Positions 44,131 to 55,900 of a DNA stretch of 64,000 bases are shown piece by piece; position 1 is the first letter of the stretch, and each line of letters opens with the position of its first letter. Below the pieces are notes generated by a model, which worked only from the letters and a program-made list of their open reading frames with translations, was not told the DNA's origin and did not search any database. The translations under genes and the position numbers were made by a program. The DNA is taken from NCBI GenBank assembly GCA_026419785.1, contig JAODTK010004888.1:434001-498000 (forward strand). Direction: 5' to 3'. The stretch is from Sclerodactyla briareus. Taxonomy: Eukaryota; Echinodermata; Holothuroidea; Dendrochirotida; Sclerodactylidae.

Positions 44131-46740
44131 GCCGCCCTTGTTGATTCCCCTTCTCACTCCTTCTAAACACAACCAGGAAAAAGTGATTCATTTCGGTGAT
44201 CAGGGGTAATAGATACCAACATGTTTTATTACTTCGCGCCACCATTGTGGTCGCTAGGCTCAAAGTCGTTTTTGGCGGGACCTCCGAAACATGTATGCAG
44301 GACAATATTCAAAAAATGCGTCTCCAGAACTCAGTCCAGCTATACGTCGCTGGAAAGATAAGACTTCGATCTTGAGTAGACGTTTTCGTTGTTGTTGATT
44401 ATAGAAAGTGTCATGTCCGGGATTGGGTGGTTCCAAAACCGAACTTTTATTGTGCGCTCGACGTCACTTAGTGGCGTTCGCTTACCTACTAGGCGGCATA
44501 ATGGTGGATAGGGACACATGCATGTAACGCCAAGGTGTCTAAAATGTTGTCGACCCGATAACCATTCGATATTGGAGACTCTCGATCCGGAAAGGTGTCA
44601 ATTCAAGTGATTTGGGAGTGCAAAAACACATATTTTCTTGGCCGCTCGCGCCAGAGGGTGCGTGGTAGTGTTAAAAACTCGGAGGGAACTCATCTAGACA
44701 CGCCTACAGTCTTGTTTACTCTCGCTAAAACGGCGATCTTGGCGCAGTGTCTTTTCATCCAGTCGGACTTTAAAACACCCACCCCTCCACACCTCTAAAA
44801 TAGATCCTAGCTAAGAGCATGGGCTCGTCATTGATAAACTGAGCAGTCAGCTAGTGGGCTCAACTTGAGAGGGCCAAATTTTTGGAGATGGACTATTATA
44901 ATGGGTCGAGTAACGGATTTTATTTTTAATGACAGAGTATTTATTGGGTCAAGCTCTTCGAGATGCCACGAGTTTATATCGTTTCCAGAATGAGTACAGA
45001 GAATTGATTGGTCATAATTTAACAGCTCAGCAACTTGAACAAGATTTGACAACATGAAAATATGTCCGATGAAAATATGTTCTAATGGCATGAGAATTGA
45101 GAAGTCAAGAAGTAACTGTTATGTCATCCAAATTACTCGACTTGGGTAAAATCATAAATAGTCCTCTAGTAAAAAGGAAGAAACAATTGATCGGAAAATG
45201 CACTCGGTTTGATGAAATATGTAACAGATGAATATGTTGATACGTTCAATTTAGTGCGCCTGCGGCACTGCTAATATCTAATTCATACGCACTGACGCTC
45301 GATACTGCGGTAACTCATAATACTACATATAAAATTATGATGAAGGGAAATGCTCTAACTGATCGGTGTGATCTCCTTTTTTCATACGTATCGTATACAG
45401 ATCTGCTACAGATCGCTACTTAAAATATGATTCTGCCTACATGTCAGAATCAAGCTATCTTTTTTCATCTTATCGCCTCGATTGAGCCATCTCAGAATGT
45501 AGACTGGGCGTTTTGAATCGGTCATCAAGAAGATGTCGGTGAAAATGGGGAATTGCATGACTTGTTCGAACTGGTCCGGCCCACCAGAAGTAAGGTGTAC
45601 GTAGACACCAAAGTAACATCACCCACCTCAGCCCACTCCCTCGATGGAATCCTGAAATATTGTACAGTTTGTACACTCAGAAAGTTTTGCAAGTCGTTCC
45701 TCGAAAATTCTCTCAGAGCTGGTGAGAGATATCGGAAAAGCAATTTCGACTTTGTCACGATCTTTTTGAGCACAAGGTACTTTCAACAGTGAATGGAGAC
45801 TCGACGCCAGCCGAAGATGAAGCTCCGATCCAAGCATATACGGTACGTTCCTAGTAACCTCGGTCTATTATGAGTGCATACACGAGCAAATCTAAGATGG
45901 CTGGTAAGTACATAGTTTGTCTTCAGGGACGTCATTAGAGGAGAGCGGGTAAGGAGGCATAGCCCACACGCCCAACCAAGGAGTTTGTCAACATGTAGCA
46001 TAGTTTGGAAATTTCAGCGACCAGCTGAAATTCTGGGAAGGAAGCTGTGGGCTGATTACCCGGCAAACGAGTTTTCATGAAAGCAAAAACTTTCCTTTCC
46101 TAAAATTCAACTAAATTGTAATATAATTCCAAAATGATAGAAGGGGTCCATTCGAGGTCGTTTTGCATCCTATTTTCAATCCCAGTTTCTTTAATTTAGG
46201 CCTAAATCACTTCCGCGTATCGGGATAGTATCCAGGGGGCACTTTGGGGGCGCGCCCTCCAGGTGAGGAAAAGGAGAGGGAAAGAAGAAAATGGGGAGGA
46301 GGAGAAAAAGTGGGAGAGAGAGTAAAGAGAGGGAGGTAAAGAAGGGAGAAAAAAGAATGGGGCAAGAGGAAGGGAAGAGTAGGAAATGGGTGGGAAGACA
46401 CAATAGGAACCAACAATTTTGAACAGAGACGTAGGCTGTCGTGAGTCATATACGCAATTAACCCCCCCTTGCTCCTCAATCATGTTTACAAATCCACCAG
46501 CTTCCGGCACTCGATGTTAAAATTTTGGATGGAGGCCGAACTCCCCCCCTCCCCCCCCTCTCCCACCCCCTACAGGCCTATCAGGAAACAAGTAATGGGG
46601 TTATGTTTGATTTCGTTGGATCCGCCACATACCCACTAAAAGGCGTTTGTTGCATTCAATTTCGATATCATTTAATGTTGACAGCCTCGTCGAAAGATGG
46701 AGCGTAGTCCGCTCTCATGATTGCCGCCGAACCTGCAATA
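44131..46740. other. Intergenic, no gene seen
   Basis: Includes a purine-rich stretch at 46260-46395 (GA-rich on plus). No recognisable exon. Confidence 0.4.
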
Positions 46741-46744
46741 TCAC

Positions 46745-47065
46745 TTGTTGTAACCGAGGTGGTTGTCACAATTATTGGGAGTGTCGGCCTTCCACCGTGG
46801 AGACCGGATTCGATTACCGGCCGGCTCATACCGAGACTTTACCACTGGGCACCTGGTTTCCTGTTCGCTGAGCGCTCAGCCTGAGGGTATGGAGCAGGAG
46901 GCAACAGGGACAAACGAGGGGTAGGCAAGTTGCCGCCTCCGTGATTATTACCCCACCCCACAGTTAAGGTAATTAATGAATACGAAGTGCAGTATCCAGG
47001 TCTGCACCCTTTGCTGGCCTTGTATAGGATCGATCCTCTGCTCGGCAAGTATACCATGGAAAAAA
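46745..47065 (+). mobile_element. tRNA-derived SINE family 1, most complete copy
   Basis: The head contains a B-box-like GGATTCGATTACC, then CTCATACCGAGACTTTACC, a central block CGCTCAGCCTGAGGGTATGG with GGCAACAGGGAC, and a tail with GAAGTGCAGTATCCAGG, GCTGGCCTTGTATAGGATCG and GCTCGGCAAGTATACC. It ends in an A-rich stretch. Blocks recur in the same order at 12605-12880 and, split, at 50395-51285. Confidence 0.7.
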
Positions 47066-47069
47066 TTAT

Positions 47070-49870
47070 AAAAAAATAAAACAAAAAAACATGTCACAGG
47101 CATCGGAGGCATGTATAATCAAGTTGAGCACGAGAACACGAGTAGCGCAACTCGGGCGAAGAATGGGAGAAAATGGCGTGAAAGCAAAAGTGGTGATGTT
47201 TACCCGAAACATCTACTGAGTGCCCACAAAAAACCTTGGAGAGTTGGGTAATTTCATTCGGATAATATGACCAGCTCACACCATTTTAGTCTAGCGCCCC
47301 TAAAAAACTAAAGCTGTGAAAAGTTCAGGGAAGATCGGGATTGCCTTTTCTTAACAATCTAGGAGGCCCTCACCAACCTATGCCTGTCTCTGGGGGCTCG
47401 CGCTTATATAGTACATCGGACGACCCTGTGAAATCCTGTAACCCCCACCCCACACCCCTCTTCCAGCGCCTCCCATCTGAAAAAATCTAGCTACGCCACT
47501 GAAGTAAAGTCCAAAAGTACTATTTCTGCAATCTAAGTGACCTATTTCTCTCGAACCTTCTCAACGATTCGTGCCGAGCATGATGGGCTCGTTTAGGTCC
47601 CGGCAAAAATTCTCCCACATTTCACAACGGTTGCACAATTGTACATTAACTCACATATTGTCACTTTGCTGATCAGATAGACATGGCTAATTATGGAGGG
47701 GGTTTATCCTAGCTCCACCTGTCCACATCAATTGTAATCTTGCAGTAGGTTCTCGTATTCGTTGCAATCACTTGCTGACATATTCTTTCATAAAAATATA
47801 AAGAGACATAATGCTGTGTGCTATATTTATCTTCCTATATTCTCAGAATGACCAACTCTTCAACATTCATATTTCTTACTGACCTGCACATCCATATATT
47901 TGCAATTAGGCCCAACAAGTGCCATTCCGGCGATCTAGGAGTGTTTAAAACGCGACCTGTGAGGAAGACGAAGAAGAAGAAACAGTCAAGAAGAATGGGC
48001 TCAAACCACAGTATTAAAAAAACTTCTCCACAAGGGACGCCAAGGCAAGTGCCAAGTATGAACCCATTTATCACTGCATGGGGAGGGGGGGGGGGGGGGG
48101 GGGCTTGCGAAAGTGCCAAGGCTATTAGCATGATGTTGCCGGCGATGACTCGTATTCCTTTCATGCATTGGTCGCGCAGTTAACAGCTCAGCTGCAGCCA
48201 GCAAATGCCCGGTGCAGTTTGCCTCATTCCTGTCCGACTGAAGAGATAAGGGCCCGTTATTGATGCGATCAATGATCTCAGCCTGAATGAATGTGTCCTT
48301 TTATAGGAGAAGAATGCAATGTCAATACACTAAACCACATCAGTATTAAAAGGAACGCTTGTCATTCATTTTTCTCCTTTTTTTTTTTTGTTTGGCCGAA
48401 AAACTATCCGCACTGTGATCATATCAGTGACCATGAATGAGAATTTATTTAGTGTCGGACATATACTGTAGTGGCGGCGCGAAAGAGAATCAATGTTCTG
48501 TCACTCGTAGGGCGGTTCTGGTTTATATATATGTGAGTGTGGAGGAGGGAAACCCACCCCTCACATTTAGATCAATATATCCCAGTGAGAGTGCAAAGAG
48601 TTTTGTTTCAGTGTAATCCATTGCCACCACGAGGAGGGACTTCGTTTCTAGTGTGATATGACTGTTCCTCTCAGCCGCCGAGGAGCCATCTCTGGCGAGC
48701 TCGGAGGAGTTTAAACCCCACAAATGTTCCTGCATCCTTCGCGCCAACCGATGGTGGCGGCCCGAGTGGATGTTGGACCCCCCTCCCCTCCGGGTTGGAC
48801 CAAATCCTCATACGCCCACCGGATGTGATGTATAATATGACCATTTTTCTCATTTTACTCGCCCAAAAACATGTCAATGGAAACATGCATCTATACAACA
48901 CATGAAAAAATTGTGGACACTTTAGTAACAGGAGAAACATTATCCAGATGCCAGATGGGAAGTAACGAACGGAACATGTAGGCCTAGTCAGGTTAGTTAA
49001 AAGAGGGAGGGGGGCGGATAGGCTCCTAAGTATTAGTTGGTTTACAAACTGGGTTGCATCATGAGGGTGAAATAGACCATTCGAGGTGGTTCGGCCTGAG
49101 CCCAAAACGTATGGGATGAATGAGCAATAAAACACAGTTAATTGTTGGGTTCTTGTTAAAAACATCGTATTCACGTTTAGGGAGGAAATATACATGAATA
49201 GGCAGCTCACAGAAAAATGGTTCATTATGCATGCAGGAATATGCGACATTGCCAAAAACAGTAATTGTAATTGGCATGATTTGAGGATGTCCCAAAATGG
49301 GAAAGGGGCCAGATTTGAATGGGACCGCTAACACCGTATATATCGGGGACCAATGATACATCTGAATATATGGAGCGATTAACCTCTAAAGAAGTTGTGT
49401 TATGGCTATGAAGGATTTTTTACCCTGAACACACCACGGGAATTAAATGATTCCAAAACAGAAGTCATCCTGATCCGCTTCCAGCTTGGCCACGTCGCCG
49501 ATATTTGTGTTAATCCAACCTCTGTAATGCTCTGCCACCGTTGGATTGTCTGATCCAGCCAGGAACGGGTGTTATGTCTTGATGGATACGTCCTCGTTGA
49601 GGGGCATATTCTGCCCACTGTAGTGTTAAATCCAATTTATAACTACTTTCTCCGCGAAATGCGCCCATACCAATAGCCCCATCAGTAACAATGATAAATT
49701 AAGATCATACAGCACACGTGGTAAGAATGCCATTTATGTATAATGTTGAACCAAACTCGATTATATGCACAACTCGCTTCTGGGGTTTACCCACAGCCAG
49801 CTACGATTGCTCCAGCATAAACAACAGCGGCTGATTTGATCTGATTGATGCACGGGTTCAGGAAGCCAAT
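47070..49870. other. Intergenic, no gene seen
   Basis: Contains a G run at 48082-48102. A 194-codon minus-strand frame at 48671-49255 has no ATG at its start and no recognisable domain, and I do not call it a gene. Confidence 0.4.
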
Positions 49871-49879
49871 TTGATCATC

Positions 49880-50345
49880 GTGAGAACCCTAACCGAATTT
49901 TAATCGTGGATGAGCACCGGCGACAACTCAGCCTTCAGTCTCGATATGCTCAAGATGATATCGAGGCAGGAGTGCATAAGTGGACACCAATCTGCTTCCG
50001 GGACCGCAATTTTAAGTCCCCATCCGACGACGATCAGTGAACTCCAGGACCTGACCACTTTCTCAGAACCTGTAGGAGCGGAAGATGTTCGACACGACTG
50101 CCTCACAGCCCGCCGCGAGAACCTATTGCAAGGTGCCCCAGATAACAACCCCCGAAATTACCAATCCCACTACTCAAACAGCAGGACCAGGAACCTAAGA
50201 CAGGAAACGCCAGTCGAGACTGCAAATACAGCCACTTTCTGGAAAAACGCCCGGTGATGATCGGCTTTGGCTGAGAATCGAACCCGGACCTGTTGGCATG
50301 CAAAGCGACACTGATACGCTCTTTACTGTTCTCAGCTCCACAAAT
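49880..50345 (-). mobile_element. SINE-like dispersed repeat family 3, copy 2
   Basis: The minus-strand head reads GAGCTGAGAACAGTAAAGAG, then CGTATCAGTGTCGC, then a clear B box GGGTTCGATTCTC, so it looks tRNA-derived. The rest matches 28720-29100. The longest plus-strand frame across it (49910-50257) is therefore repeat sequence, not a gene. Confidence 0.6.
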
Positions 50346-50394
50346 CATTCATTCGACTACCAGAAAAGTTTTTCGGCCACCATCACGGCTATTC

Positions 50395-50570
50395 TAGTCA
50401 GTTACTTTTATGTATACTGTGCCGAGCAGGGTCGAACCTAGTCAGGCCCAGCCAGACAGGACCCGGATACTGCACTATTGCCCAGCTGCGAATCACTAAC
50501 CAGGTAACGGATAGGCATGACTCTGTGGCGGTACCTTAAAGTACCCAATGGTCATGTAAACCTAATATCT
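50395..50570 (-). mobile_element. SINE family 1 tail copy
   Basis: Plus strand TATACTGTGCCGAGCAGGGTCG, CCCGGATACTGCAC, AGCTGCGAATC, GGCGGTACCTTAA: the reverse of the tail block of the 46745 copy. Confidence 0.65.
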
Positions 50571-50954
50571 GCTATTGTAGTGTCTTTTATCTATAGCATA
50601 GAAACTCAGACCTCAGAAAGAATTGCAGACGATTCGAGTGTGAATGTGAAAAGGAGGCAATTCCGCTATAGCGCAGTATGTCACGAGAGTATCCGCGGAC
50701 CCTGTGTGATACAAAGTCAATCCCAAAACATGTATTTTTACCACTAGTGAAAAAAGAACGAACGATGGTCTGACTGAAAACTAACAAATTCGTCCACAAG
50801 ATATGAAAGATAATTTCCGTTTGATTTCATGAATGAATATTAACTATATTTTTCTCATATAATGGATCAAAACATCAGCATTTAGTGTCTAAAGTCAATA
50901 GGCGCATTGGCATGGTTACTCTGGTGACGTAATTAGTTAGGTAAGTTCATTTAG

Positions 50955-51285
50955 GTTATAAAACAAATAACTCAACAGGGGGAACATGTCAGAAACGCCA
51001 AATTTCGGTTGTGGGGTTTGACATGTCTCTTTTAACATGTGTGAGTTTAAAGACGATTTGTTGCTATGACCATTGTACTTTAATGTGGGGGTGGGGGGAG
51101 GCACCACGCAGACGGCAAATTGCAAAGTGCCTATATCCCTCGTATGTCCCTGCTCCAATCCCTTGTGCTGAGCGTCCAGCCAGAAGGCAACAGGTACCAT
51201 TTTGGTAAAGTCATTGGTATGACCAGAACGACCTACTCGGTGTACCGGGTGGAAGACAGACGCTCTACCAACTGTACTTAGCACT
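50955..51285 (-). mobile_element. SINE family 1 head copy
   Basis: The minus strand reads ACAGTTGGTAGAGCGTCTGT (A-box-like), GGTCATACCAATGACTTTACC and GGTACCTGTTGCCTTCTGG, then GGACGCTCAGCACAAGGG. It shares the order of blocks with 12605-12880 and 46745-47065. Confidence 0.65.
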
Positions 51286-51985
51286 CGGTCCCGGATCTAG
51301 AGAATTTATTTATTTATATTTTATATTTACAGTGTCATGTTGCTCACTGAAAAACACTCCCAATTGAGTGGATTGCTAACGAGCGCGACAGAGCCATGGT
51401 TTCCTCTGGATTTTTTGCTTCATAAATTGTCTTCGTATTGTGCATACAGGGTACACAGGAATTTTGTGGTCATTAGAGGGAACTTTACAAATTCTAATGG
51501 ACAAGATTCAGGGGATGGACCATGAAACTCGTCCAGGGTTACCCAGTGACCACAGGCCTCTGAACTCGCGGGGCAAGAGCTATTAGCCTCTCCAATATAG
51601 AGCGACCACCATTCCGGGTCGTTTGCGTGAGCCAACTGGCTGCTTGAGAAGACTGAATTCAAATGATTGGGTAAACATTCGGTTAAATGCATTTTTCTAA
51701 ACACGACAGTAGTCAATGCCCTGTTGCAGCTATCGGAAAAGCCTGACCAGCGTGGCGTCAACATATTTTACCACGCGACAAACGATGGTGGGCTGTTCGC
51801 CTAATCGGTAGGGACACATCGCTAAATCTAGTTGAGGAGGCTGTAAAGGTGTTCAGCAATCAAAGATAAAAGGTCAAAAAGCGGTCAAATAGGCTTTGTG
51901 TGGGAAACTACAAAATGCATCTCCTCCTATATATTGAGTTAGATTATAATACCTGGTCACTGTAATCATACCAGTGAGATCTGTG
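51286..51985. other. 3' flank of the SDR gene, no second gene seen
   Basis: A 114-codon Cys-rich minus-strand frame at 51420-51764 was examined. It has no recognisable domain and no splice-linked neighbour. Confidence 0.4.
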
Positions 51986-51987
51986 TT

Positions 51988-51993
51988 TTTATT
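51988..51993 (-). promoter_or_regulatory. Candidate polyadenylation signal of the SDR gene
   Basis: AATAAA on the minus strand about 350 bases beyond the TAG stop at 52341-52343. Confidence 0.45.
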
Positions 51994-52340
51994 TTGTATT
52001 TTGAAGGTAGGTTAAAGAGAATAGAATGCACATGTGCTACTTGTGAAAAGTTCGGAGAAAATACAAAAAGTCCACTTGATGCAATATGTAAAACATAAAG
52101 GACTAACAGCACGGACTGAATATGACGTGTGTAAACATTTACTAAAGTTGAATTCGACGTTGTGGAACAGAATTACACCTGGAGAAAGTAGGCCTAAAAA
52201 AAATTTGTGCGGGGTAATTTCTGCGTGAAATGGGAGATGGCTAGAATTGACGGATTGCGGCGGTAATTCGAGTTCTCATGATATATCAACACTTGATACT
52301 AAAAAAGTTGTTGGGGCTATTGAGGTCGACTCTTGAGCAT

Positions 52341-52434
52341 CTAAGACTGTTTAGCTCTGCCAATGTAGCCAGTCATGTAGTCCTCCATCTTGGTAAAGTT
52401 ACTCATGGCTCTCATGAAATCAGTCGGCATGAAC
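52341..52434 (-). CDS. SDR last exon (FMPTDFMRAMSNFTKMEDYM ... stop)
   Basis: An intact 94-base exon: one phase base, then FMPTDFMRAMSNFTKMEDYM and TGYIGRAKQS-TAG. It matches the SDR16C C-terminal helix and tail in position and character. The acceptor is TTTTTCCTAG. Its G completes the TC|G serine codon left open by the previous exon. Confidence 0.9.
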
Positions 52435-52943
52435 CTAGGAAAAACAAAAGAAAATTGACATAATGCTATGATCTGCAGCTTGTGTAGTATTGAGTTACAT
52501 ATCCCGGCTGGTTATGTCTTCTGGATAACGATTTTTTTGTTTAGGTATACTTGCCGAACACGGGTCGATCCTATACTAGGCCAGCAAGGGTGTCAACCTG
52601 GATCTGCCCAAATTGTCAGCTGCGATCCTGCACCAGGTGCACGGAAATAAGGCAATGCATCTTGCGGTTACCTTAACTACTTAAAGCCGCGTTTCCAATG
52701 CACGCGGGCGGGGGGGGGGGGGGGCTGGCCACGCGACACGCGAGTGACCCGTTTCCATGCACGCGGGCGGGCGGGCGGGCGGGCGGGCGTTTTCTCGAAA
52801 TCACGCACCTCTCACCTTTAGTGTGGTATATGCGCTATATAAGAACCGTGTCGACTACTATTATTTTTGTAATTATTGTTATTATTATTTTTGTAATTAT
52901 TATTATTATTATTATTATATTATTATTATTATTATTATTATTA

Positions 52944-52982
<39 letters not shown>

Positions 52983-55900
52983 GTGTAAACTGGGACTTTG
53001 ATAGTGTAAACTGGAACTCCTTACATCATGTATTGTGTTCTTTTAATTTGGTGATGAGTCATTCGCTGGTTAAGGCGCTCTATACTAAAGGCTCGGCCTG
53101 GTCTTGAACAACGGAGGGTCTTCTGGTTTTTTCCATTGAAAGGGGATGCGCCAGGCTTCCCCTGACCCATATTTATTTTTATTGTGTGCAAATTTTAGCC
53201 ATTAAACTTCGCAACGATCGTATTTTCAAGGGGTTACCTGTTGAAGATATTACCATAATAAAACTATCAATGTATGCAGATGACACGGTTTTCAATTTTT
53301 GGGGGGAGATTTTAGGTATTTCCGGCTTGAAATTCAATTTTAATAAAAGTCTATTTCCATGGGTTCACCTCTCCCGCATTTACAACTACCTTCTCGGTAT
53401 AACATATCTATTTCACGTGGCCCTATTAGGGTCCTCGTGTCACATTTACAAATGATAGGGATGATCTTTTTCCATTAAATATCTGCCGAAGTTATCTCGA
53501 CTTAAAGGCCTATTGAATATGTGGTCTTCATGAGACCTTACTCCTATCGGTAAAATTGCAATAGTGAAAAGTTTTGCTTTGTCACACCTAGGTGTCTATT
53601 TTCATTATTACCTAATCCCCCAGAATCCTTTTTAAGGGAACTAAATAGCTTGCGGTTTTTTAAATGATTTGGAAATGGGAAAAGGATAAAATTAAAAGAT
53701 CTATTTTAACACAGGTCACCAATTGGGGGGGCCTTAATATGGTTATTGTGTTGAATTTTATAAGAGTAACAAAATTGCCGGGGTTAAGAGGCTACACTGA
53801 TCATTACTGAGGGATGGAAGATACTTTTGACTACTTTTGGAAAAAGGGTAGGCACAAACATTATATTCAGCTTGCAATTGTCAAGGGGGAAGATCTTCGA
53901 GAAAAATTCAATCGAATTATTTTAAATTGCTCGGTCATGCATTGGAGTGATCGTACTTTTGGAGAACCAACTTCAAATTACTGTGATCAGATTATCTGGA
54001 CCAATAGCATCGTATCAGATCAATGCGACACGTAATCGGTATAGGAAGTGCTACCAATCAAATATCTTATGTTAGGGATTGTTTAACGAGGGTGGCAGAC
54101 CACTCCAGGATAATGAGCTTATTGCCGTAAATTCCAATATCAAACAGTTCACATTCATCAAGTTAAACGGCTTCCTACACGCGATTCCAGTTGTTGTGCG
54201 ACCGTCATAGGCCTCTTATGGGAAGAGTACCCACTCATCGGCGTCTAGCCAAAGACATAATGCTTGCTCAGGTTGGGGTAACTAAATAAAATCTGTAGTT
54301 ACACTTATAAAAATAACCGTGATATCACAAAGCCCGCTGCTGTGAAAAATGGGAAATATTTTACAAGTGGAAGTGGTCCAAGATTTTTGTGCTGGGTCAG
54401 GTGTAATGTAGACAAGAGACACTAAAGTTCGTTTTCTTCCAGACAAGTTATCCATAGGGATTCCTACGACACCAATTTTCTCAGGAAAAATAAACGTGAT
54501 GAGCAACCCCGTTTGCACTTTCGGCTTTGAATCAGAAGGAACATGTAGACACTTATTTTGCATGTCAGGAAGTAGGGATTATCTGGGATAAGGATATTTT
54601 CTGAGCTCTTTAGGTCGGAAAGTTAATGTATTTTGGAAAAGGTTTGTTTCGGATACTACTTCTGCTTCGCCGCCAGGCACGAGTGCGTTGTTATAGCATT
54701 GCAGTATTCTGTAAAGTTTTAATATTTCTACGTGCTAGAATTAACAAAGCAATTCCAACTAACGAAACGCTTAAATATAAACTAAGTCTTTCTAGATGTG
54801 GAAGTGCATATTTTAAAGGAGAACAAAAGTACAGTGACTCCAGAGATTGAGAAACTCTCTCCAATATAATATGTATAATGTCATTTACACGCCATTACCG
54901 TTTACGTACATGTGATATATTACTGTAGATTACAAAGTTGTATGTATGCCCAGATTCGGATCTGAGAGAAAGGCAATATTTTTTATTATTATTATTATTA
55001 TTATATTAAATATTAGTATTATTATTATATTATATTCTTATTATTATTATCATTATGATTAGTATTTATTAGCAAAATCACCGGACAGCATGGGCCTATA
55101 GTGTGTGAACATGAATGACCGGTGGTTAGGTTTCAGAACATTGTTCTAAATGTCAACGATAGCGCCAAATACAAATAATTAATTAATACATTGAACTTCA
55201 AATTGCCAGGTTTTGGAGATTTAATTAGCATAAATTGACACTTCAATGGTTTGAACATGCGAATAGGTGTGTTCAAATAGGTGTCCGGCCGGTAAAAATG
55301 GGGAGGAATGTGATAAGATCTCATTACGAGGTTGAACAGTTAGGAGTGTTGCTTGGAAAATGTTCGAACAAACTGTGTCTCTACTCTGCACTATCGGGCT
55401 ACAAGCAGTAAGATGCAGGGAAAACCCCGGAATCGATTACGCGAATACACGCGGGCGGCGGAAAAAATCGCTAAGACCGCTCGAGAAAACGCCGCCCGCA
55501 TGCCAGCGTTGCATGGAACGCCGCATTAAAGCCGCGTTCCAGGCACGCGGGCGGGCGGGCGGGCGTCTAAAATCGCTCATCGGTATTTCAATGGAGCGTT
55601 CCATGCAGGCGGGCGGGCGGGGGGGCGGCGGCGGGCGGGCGTTTTCTCGAAGCGGTAATTTAGCGATTTTTTCCGCCCGCCTGCGTGTCCGCGTGGGATT
55701 CCGCAATCAATTCCCAGGGATTACCCTGCAATCTCACCCGGCTGAAGCCGGATAATGGGAGTAGAGGACAATTTTAGGTTCGAATAATGTTCAAACAACA
55801 GGTATAACTGGGGATGAATTTATACAGCTTGTGTCTATATTCAAACGCAGACACCTATTCTGGAACACACGTTACATGTCTAAACCGGTGATATGTCAAG

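Noticed and set aside
48671-49255. 194-codon minus-strand frame
   Set aside because: No ATG at its start, no recognisable domain, no splice-linked neighbour, Pro/Gly-rich low-complexity end over a C-rich stretch.
49910-50257. 115-codon plus-strand frame
   Set aside because: It coincides with a dispersed repeat that recurs at 28720-29100.
51215-51285. tRNA gene
   Set aside because: A-box-like head only; the rest follows the SINE family 1 consensus.
51420-51764. 114-codon Cys-rich minus-strand frame
   Set aside because: No family resemblance and no paired exons; it lies beyond the SDR polyadenylation signal.
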